Below the pieces are notes generated by a model. That model was not told the DNA's origin. It searched no databases and saw nothing but the letters and a program-made list of their open reading frames with translations. 64,000 nucleotides of DNA, taken from NCBI GenBank assembly GCA_904063045.1, contig CAJFCJ010000005.1, forward strand, positions 1,643,167 to 1,707,166. The letters run 5' to 3'. The first letter of the stretch is position 1; the number at the start of each line of letters is the position of its first letter. A program made the position numbers and the translations under genes. The DNA is from Dimorphilus gyrociliatus (lineage: Eukaryota > Annelida > Polychaeta > Dinophilidae). This document shows positions 57,016 through 64,000 of the stretch, in pieces.

Positions 57016-58234
57016 TTTTGAACCCATTTTTATCTCTTTTTTTCTCACTTTTGATTGAACTCATTTGGCCCAGACAAAGCAATTTCTTGTTTTGTTGTGA
57101 TACTTATTTTTTGTTTGTTTTTGTTCGTTTTATCTTTTTTTTAGACATGAACGTTTTATATTTTTCTTCCGAAAGATTTTAATGAGTAATTGTGCTAATT
57201 GTTTTTTTTTAAAAAGAAAAATAGATATACTAAGATTAATATATACAACGATAACAATAACATTGTATGTTATGTTTATATATACATTATATATGGCGAA
57301 AAAAAAAGAAGCATGATTTAGTAATTGAACGATCTCGATTTCTATATATAAAGGGAACGTAACAATCATAATACTTCCTGTTAATTTGTTTATTTTCATC
57401 CGGCTCTGAAACTTTCAAATTCACCCAACCAGGAAAAGGAGATGGACAGTAAATACTTTGCACTTTCGGAATAGGATTATTAGATTATATTTAACCCTAA
57501 ACCGTATTTCAATTCTTAAAGTAAAGCGGGAAAAAGAGAAGGGTGAAGGAGGAGAACGAAAATGTTTACTGATTTATGTCTCGTTTTGAGTAAAAATTGA
57601 AAGAACAAAGAGGAAGTTGAGCGGAAGAGGTTGAAATTCGGCGTAAGGAAACCATTAAGGATGAAAGAGGGGAAAGATATAATACGTAAAAATTAAAATG
57701 AAACGACTAAATGAGCGAATCCATCAGGATAAAGCTGAACGTAGACCAACTTCTCGCTCTTCGTTGAAGAATTTGTTTGTTTTTTTTTTGTTATAGGAAA
57801 AAGACTCTCCGCCAAACAGAAATCCTTTAGCCACAATATCTCTCTAACCATAGAGAAATTGTCTGATATCAGGGGCAAGTTCCTTGCACCTTCGCTATTC
57901 TCACGAGCAAAAGAACAGATATTGAAAATAGGTCATATACTTCATATATTCATTTTAGAATAATTTATACAAAATAGAAATTTTGTCTAATAGAACTTAT
58001 TTTATTGTTAACAAGAGAAAAAAAAATAAGTATAAAGAATGAAACAACTTTTTGTCAGTTGTGGACCGAAAGCTAACGCCATCTTAAATCCACAAATTAC
58101 CACATTTGTGGACAAACTTAAGGTAAACAATATATTGTAACACAATTATATATTGTCATTAATACTTTGAGTTTTATTTTCTGACTTTTATTTTCTTTGC
58201 ACGGCAGTATTAATTTTATGAATAATTTCAACCA
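57016..58234. other. Intergenic CHMP4/GPCR
   Basis: T-rich CHMP4 3' UTR, then AT-rich DNA and the presumed 3' UTR of the GPCR. A 9-bp inverted repeat with a 6-nt loop (TCCACAAAT…ATTTGTGGA) lies at 58089-58112. No supported gene. Confidence 0.4.
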
Positions 58235-59347
58235 CTAATGTTTTGCATGATTATTCACTTGAACCATCCCCATATCTGCTCTGCTTGGAGCAGTATTTGC
58301 CCGGATATAATCTGGATTGTTAGTACATGGAGGTGAGACGAGAAGTTGCCTAAATTTCCGACTAGTAATTACGTATATGAGAAAGTTAACAGAAGAATTA
58401 AAAATAGCCAGTAAGTCACCGATTGCCGTGTAATAATACAACTGATCTCCGCAACTGGGGCTTCCAAGTATAGTCCATAGAATACGATCTACAAAAGTTG
58501 GAGTTTGACAGGCTATGAATACACAGATGACAACTACCAAAACCAAAGTCATATCTTGCTGATAGCTGCTCTTCCCCATCTCGTTTCTCTTTTGAGCTCT
58601 CTTTTTTAACGCCTTTATCAAATTGACGTTGAGAAAAGTTAAAGAGGCTAGTGGACCTCCCAGCATAATTAGAAAGTACAGTAAATTAGAATATAATATT
58701 CCATATAATTTATTCTGTGCCAAACTGCTCATTTCAAACGTGGTGACAAGTTTACCCTCGCTGCATACATCACGTAGATCGAATTCGAAGAATCTAGGTA
58801 TATTATATAGGACGGCTATAATAATAATATAAGCCACTTGCTTTCTGGCCTGTTCCAAGGAGCAGATTTCTGCAGATTTGAAAGGTTTGCAGACAGCTAT
58901 ATAACGGTTAAAGCTAACTAGAACAGTTAGAAAAACTGTTCCCGTTAAGCCCATATTGTAACAAGCCCAAATGTAGGGCATAATTTTTGGATACAGTTCG
59001 AAATACGACTCTAACCATCCTCCATATAAGTAGGCAGGTGTGAGACTATATAAGGGAAAGGCTGTCGCTAGCACCAGACAATCTGCAACGGCCAATGCCT
59101 GGAGTAGAAAGCTGGTTGCGCTTTTACTTTTTGCTCCGTCTCGCCAAAGAACGCTAAACGATATGACGTTCCCGAGGAATCCGAGAATGCAAAATAATCC
59201 TGATGCGACTGTATATACAATAAAATCGAACAAACTACAGTCTTCAGTGACTCCCGCCGAACTGTTTGTCGAACAATTTATTGTTGTGGAATTGAATGAT
59301 ATCTGAAATTGATGAATGGGGAATGAACTCATAAGCCAATTAAACAC
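58235..59347 (-). CDS. Class A G protein-coupled receptor, peptide-receptor type, intronless
   Basis: A single exon encodes 370 aa with seven membrane spans. The N-terminus has several Asn-glycosylation sites (NSTTINCSTNSS). TM1 has GFLGNVISF, TM2 LAVADCLVLATAFPL, TM3 ends in VSFNRYIAVCKPF (Asn replaces Asp of the DRY motif), TM6 has CQTPTFVDR (Gln replaces Trp of CWxP) and TM7 NSSVNFLIYV in place of NPxxY. Cysteines in the TM2-TM3 region and in the second extracellular loop (DVCSEGK) are present. The pattern is most like invertebrate FMRFamide/myosuppressin-type receptors, with NRY and the N-S-S-V-N-F-L-I-Y variant. The ligand cannot be told from sequence. The lack of introns is common for these receptors. 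Confidence 0.85.
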   Translation of the reverse strand: MFNWLMSSFPIHQFQISFNSTTINCSTNSSAGVTEDCSLFDFIVYTVASGLFCILGFLGNVISFSVLWRDGAKSKSATSFLLQALAVADCLVLATAFPLYSLTPAYLYGGWLESYFELYPKIMPYIWACYNMGLTGTVFLTVLVSFNRYIAVCKPFKSAEICSLEQARKQVAYIIIIAVLYNIPRFFEFDLRDVCSEGKLVTTFEMSSLAQNKLYGILYSNLLYFLIMLGGPLASLTFLNVNLIKALKKRAQKRNEMGKSSYQQDMTLVLVVVICVFIACQTPTFVDRILWTILGSPSCGDQLYYYTAIGDLLAIFNSSVNFLIYVITSRKFRQLLVSPPCTNNPDYIRANTAPSRADMGMVQVNNHAKH

Positions 59348-59710
59348 ATTCTGACAATAAGTTTGCCTTCATTTTACATTATTATTCGTTATGTATTTAA
59401 CAATAAAAAGGGTGCGTTTATACAATTTACGTACATATAAATATATTAATATATATAAAAGCACAAGACATGAATTGTAAGTAGGCACCTACTGCTCTCT
59501 TATAATTGCTTCGAACGACGAGGTAATATTCGAGGGTTAAAGGTTTTGGGAAAACAAATATTATTCGAATTTTGCTTACATTCCAGTACAAAAATTTATC
59601 CAAGGATCTCTTTCTTTCATAAATTTTTACAGCATTTCTGTGCAGCGTGTGTAAAATTTTTTTTCTTTTTTTCAGTGTATCTTTTTTCTTTCTTTTCTCA
59701 CTCTCTCGCG

Positions 59711-59750
<40 letters not shown>

Positions 59751-61069
59751 CACTTTCTTGTGTTCCCACACTCTTATTCTCCTCACTCTAGCTTTAGTCG
59801 CATCTCTCATTCACTGTATATCTTCATACTGTGCATAAAATACTTATTCATACTACTTCTCCATCTATTTCGTTCTTCCCTTCCCTCTCATATCTTAATG
59901 ATTTTCTCAGCTGTCTCCTCTTGATACTTTTAGTTTCTTTTTTTTACGATTCTCACTGTTTCTCCCACCCTCCCTTTTTCCCTTTTCCCTTTCAATCAAT
60001 CTCGAACAGGAAAATAATTAATCTTGGGAGAGATAGAGTGCAAGTATTATACTCTTATAATTAACATCCTAAAATCGATTCAGCTTGGCTTCGTCCATTT
60101 CGATTTTTCGTTTAAGCCCCTCAATAAATTTATTATTTGAATGTTTGACGGAAGAAGTCTGATTTAGACATTCTAAACATAATCTACTTTCTTACAACTA
60201 AGTTTTACATTACGCTCCACAGTATATATAGGTCTATTAAATATATACGTTGTATATAGTACATCTAAATATATACACTTCCTTTTTCACTTAACGAAAA
60301 ATATAAATCATGACAAGTAATAAGGAAATATATAAAAAAAGTTACTGTTTCCTTACTTTCATCCTCTTTTTTGTGGTCGGTTTATCCAAGATTAGGACAG
60401 TAAGCCGGAATACATCTGTCATCCGAATTGGAGACGCGAATGTATGTTTTATGCAAACATGAGCTTGTTGTTCAAAGCACGCAACTGACGGCCGGCGTCT
60501 TTCGTCCTTTCTTTTTCTAGGCCTAGACTAGATGGCGCCTCATGCGCGGCGTGACTATCTAGACGCATTTATACGTTTTAAAAAAATTCAGTACTATTTT
60601 AAAATCGTGTATTTGGCCAATTTTTAGGTTTCTGAATGTTTAGAAAATGGAATATAAAATGTAATGATACTATTTACTCATTATAACATAGAAATCTTGT
60701 TAATTAATCGTTGCCGGCAATTCTAAAACGATTATCGTAAAGGCTGGATTTAAGCTTTTAAGCAATAGCCCTCATTATTTCCAGTCTTTAAATCGTATAT
60801 AAAGGATTTTTTCCCAATTTTACTCCTTTTCGCAGGGATGATCTAACTGATATAGTAAGAAATTCTAATGATCTACTTTCTTGAATACGCTACTACTTTG
60901 AAAAATCGTTAAGCTTTTTTAGAAGATAAATAAAACGTGATTATCTGTTATTCACAACAAGAAAACAAAACCTTTAACTTGCTAACAGCTGCATATTTTC
61001 AAAAAAATCAATCATTTAACAAAAAACCGCGCTCCATCAAGGAGGGTCACGTGGTCCATCAATTCTAAA
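59348..61069. other. Intergenic, low-complexity and regulatory sequence
   Basis: Contains a (CT)n tract, TATACAGTATA-like motifs near 60222, a dCTCF-like ACTAGATGGCGCC at about 60527-60539 and, just before the MRGBP-like exon, an E-box GTCACGTGG at 61047-61055. No supported gene. Confidence 0.45.
59699..59750. repeat. (CT)n microsatellite
   Basis: CT repeats of about 50 bp with a few CG interruptions at the left end. Confidence 0.9.
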
Positions 61070-61154
61070 ATGGCGTCCGACAACTTTTCCTTCTCAAACG
61101 ATATTAGCTCAGAAATAGCATTGCTGGAAGCTCTTGGAAAATATAAACCTGTAG
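61070..61154 (+). CDS. First exon of an MRGBP-like gene (partial)
   Basis: The ATG at 61070 opens 28 codons and a split codon, ending at a donor (GTAG|GTTGGT). The peptide ISSEIALLEALGKYKPVG resembles the start of the conserved domain of MRG-binding protein (SPEVEVCLFHAMLGHKPVG in vertebrates), a subunit of the NuA4/TIP60 histone acetyltransferase. In the vertebrate gene the exon also ends inside the Gly codon of KPVG, as far as I recall. I could not find the following VNRHF-type exon before the window ends, so the first intron may exceed 2.8 kb. The call rests on a short stretch. Confidence 0.5.
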
Positions 61155-64000
61155 GTTGGTAATCAAGAATTATTTTCTCTTATTGATGCGGCAGTTTTAT
61201 ATTCAAAAAAGCCATGAAAACGAGAGCACGCGTCCTTGAATCGTGACGCTCTTTAATTTCGTAATATTATAAAAAAAAGTTTTTTTCATTGAAAAGAGAT
61301 AAATTTTCCGCTTGTGTCCGTCTGATTCCATGCTAAACCAGTGGTGGAAATAATTTGAATCTCAAAAAGCTTTAGGAATTGGGGACCAAATCCTATGAAA
61401 GCGTCCTTGTAAAAAATGATACTCTAATAAGTAAACTGTATAGTGACTTTGTAATTGAATAGAGACCGTCTGGCTGAGTCAACCTTGCTTTTAGATCCCT
61501 TCTTCAATGAGCTATTCTGATGGGGTGAAGTTTTTAGTGCATCCGCTCTTAAACATTTGAAATTTTATAAAGTATCCCCGCCAGCGGCCGGTGAAAATTT
61601 TATAGAAATTGCAGTATATGCTTGCCCCTAAAACGGTGTGTGAATAATAGCCTATTGCATTAGTCGGAATGAAATAGGAATGAATAAATGATTATATAGT
61701 AATAGCGAATGAAAAGCCTTAACAGTTTGGGTCTTGTTTTCGGGGCTTGCAGTTGCGATAAAAAACTGAAATGAAGATTTATAGTAGTCTATTGACCTCT
61801 TTTATAAATCACTTAAAGTATTTTTTAAGCTGAAGAGAGGCGGCTATAAAAGATTGCCACCTAGAAGTTGTTAAATTTCCTTCGGGAACATTTTGATGGA
61901 GAGTCGATAAGCAGTAGGCGTCGCTAGAAAGGTGAAGGAAATCTTTCTGCGTGATTTATGCTTCCTTGCATATCTGATTTGGGCGTAGGTGTTAACAATG
62001 TCGAGAAAAAAATGTAATAAATACAATTTCAAACTATCAATAGACATCATTGACTTTTCGAGGAAGTATGAACTTTTGCCTTCTGGGTATTCTGTCATGT
62101 CCATTCCTAAAGTACGTGGAAGAGTATAGAAAAGGTCACCTGTTGGACACATAACTTTGATTTATAATGACCTACTAAGTAGCTTTATTGATAGATAGCT
62201 TCACAGGACAGCTAATGAACTGAAGGCAGAAGAAGAAAACCATCAATTCTGTATCCCATAAGGTGGTTTGAGGTTATCTCTTAACAGAAACTATTACCAA
62301 ACTAGTCGGCTATTTATCTGATTGCATAAATAACGTATTGAAAGCTGGGCTTGTTATGTTACGATAAATTTGCAATTTGCGCTTGGGCTTTGGGAGGGGA
62401 ATGAAAAAGAAAGTTTGGATCGATTCGGCAGGGAGTTTTAATAAAAAATACAGTGGAAGGGTATATTTGAATTAGTTGGTAGTTAGAGAAAGGCAGTTGC
62501 TTAGTGATGACCGCCCTAACTTCCGGTCTATAGCAAATTAAGCTAACCATTGATTTTATAGTTGTCGTTTCCTCGACCTTGATAAGAAAGAACCACAAAA
62601 AATTTTCTATTCTTCTATACGATCGTTATATCCCTAAGTAAAGTATTATCTCAACAAATACTCTTATTGTTTGAGAATATCTGCAACAGCATCATTCGTC
62701 TCTTTTACTACTTCTAGAAAAACTTTGAACGGCTTCGGTTGATAATGACGCAACCCCATCCAACCGTTTGTGTACATACCGCAAACAAGGAAATGGTATC
62801 TGTAAGCTCACAGCAACTGACCGTCGGGTAATGTTTGCATTCGAGATGCAATTTTTTCATTAGACATTTTGTCGTCTGATTATTAATTTGCACCTGCTAA
62901 AAGTAAACTGAAATGAAATTTTGAAATTTTTAGCTCCCTAAAAATTAATAGCTATTCCTGTATCAATGGGAATTGTGAATATGGGTCATCGCAAATAGCG
63001 TCACGCTTTATTTGTATTTCATTTATTTAGTGTTGCAATGAGATTTTCTTTTTTTAAGTCAGATTCAGTTTGTTAACTCTTTGAATAATTTAACGCCAAG
63101 AGCGTTATACCACTAACGATACGAAATTCCAAACTAGCTTCCAAGATCGAAACACTAACTTCAAAAGCCACTCCTTCGGTTTCTCACACTTTACTGCATT
63201 TTATTCCTTTAACAATATCTTAAAGAACTTTCTTGTCGAATAGTTATTTGAGTACTTTTTCAATCATTTATCGAGCCAGTCAACACAGCTTTATTATTAT
63301 TATCGTTTTGTATTATATATTTCTCTTTTTGAAACTAGATTTGTTGACCCTACCCCATAGTCTTAAGGTTTCTTCTATCGCAAGGGTTATAGATACAATC
63401 GCCTTGAGTAATTGCTATAAATATTCCAATAAAAAATGTATAAAATATTATACTAATAATTCTAAATGAAACAGCGCATATAACATGTTACAGTAAAAAG
63501 AAAGACAAAATTAAATGCAAACATTAAGTTTCATCAAACTTTCGTATTGTTTGTTTACGGTCAATTTGACTTTCAGTTTGTCTCTTTTCTTGTCAGTTTA
63601 CCTTTCGACTTATTCGTCTGCTAATTAAGGATCATCTCGTAATGATCCAGAAATAGAATATTATTTTAGACATACTCTAGTCCTGATACTACTTTCCGTT
63701 CCGATTTAACAAAGAGGCTCTACATGTTGAGTAAGATGTAATTACGGCACGCTTATTATAAATTACTGACTAGGAGGGAAGAAATATAATGTTGAAGACC
63801 CATGAGAAATCTGCTTTATTAAATGTGCTTTGCTTTGCAAGGCTTTAACTGGCGTATTTTACCTCTCAATGACACGGTACACTTGCAAATAAAATGATTC
63901 CATAGTGACGATTTTGGCATGCAAGGAAAGAAACGCCCATCGATAATTCATCAAAAAGGCTTAAGCCTTTCAGTCTGCCCCTTCCAGCGTCTTGCTGTTC
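61155..64000. other. Unassigned right end, probably intron of the MRGBP-like gene or intergenic
   Basis: About 2.8 kb with slightly higher GC in 61.2-62.8 kb. Two short minus-strand open frames (61871-62152 and 62359-62598) show no family I know and no splice support. I found no tRNA, transposon ends or exon chain. Confidence 0.35.

Noticed and set aside
58038-58124. Short plus-strand ATG frame ending in a donor-like GTAAAC
   Set aside because: The next acceptor leads to an immediate stop and the region is the likely 3' UTR of the GPCR.
59427-59810. Minus-strand frame with an Arg/Glu repeat
   Set aside because: It is the translation of the (CT)n microsatellite.

Overview
The window is ordinary nuclear DNA of a small-genome bilaterian animal. 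Genes are split by many short GT-AG introns (mostly 45-150 nt), intergenic DNA is AT-rich, and there are no prokaryotic features. A single-domain hemerythrin, a vertebrate-like GART with one AIRS domain and an HHEX homeobox gene point to a lophotrochozoan. A compact-genome annelid is my best guess; this is inference from gene content, not a database match.

Layout from left to right. A CCDC42/CFAP73-like coiled-coil gene (-) runs off the left edge. Behind it lie GART (-), enolase (+) and a 12.6 kb furry (FRY) gene (-). Head-to-head with FRY, with only 27 bp between start codons, is a 101-aa orphan (+). Next come an orphan single-pass membrane protein (-), an orphan multipass membrane protein (+), Cu/Zn superoxide dismutase (-), a FAAP100-like protein (+), HHEX (-), a PAQR membrane progestin receptor-like gene (-), HSPA9/mortalin (+), PEX12 (+), hemerythrin (-), a tandem CCCH zinc-finger protein (+), TMEM234 (-), a seven-exon 330-aa orphan (-), a possible terminal exon of a membrane protein (+), DCXR (-), CHMP4 (+), an intronless class A GPCR (-), and the first exon of an MRGBP-like gene (+) near the right edge.

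The genes are mostly housekeeping: purine synthesis, glycolysis, protein import and folding in mitochondria, peroxisome import, ESCRT-III, redox and DNA repair. They do not form one pathway. Divergent pairs share short promoters: FRY/orphan, SOD1/FAAP100-like, PAQR/HSPA9 and DCXR/CHMP4. Gene-poor stretches (41.3-45.2, 50.7-54.5, 59.4-61.0 and 61.2-64 kb) carry microsatellites and a recurring TATACTGTATA/TATACAGTATA motif.

I reconstructed exon chains by hand from splice signals and reading phase. Where all phases agree I say so. The most novel items are four orphan genes with phase-consistent exon chains, a 15-nt frame-preserving microexon in FRY, a stopless 63-nt intron in DCXR, a FAAP100 homolog lacking the C-terminal third, a perfect heat-shock element in the PAQR/HSPA9 promoter, a structured HSPA9 intron and a CTCF-like site. 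I saw no tRNA, rRNA, CRISPR array or intact transposon.
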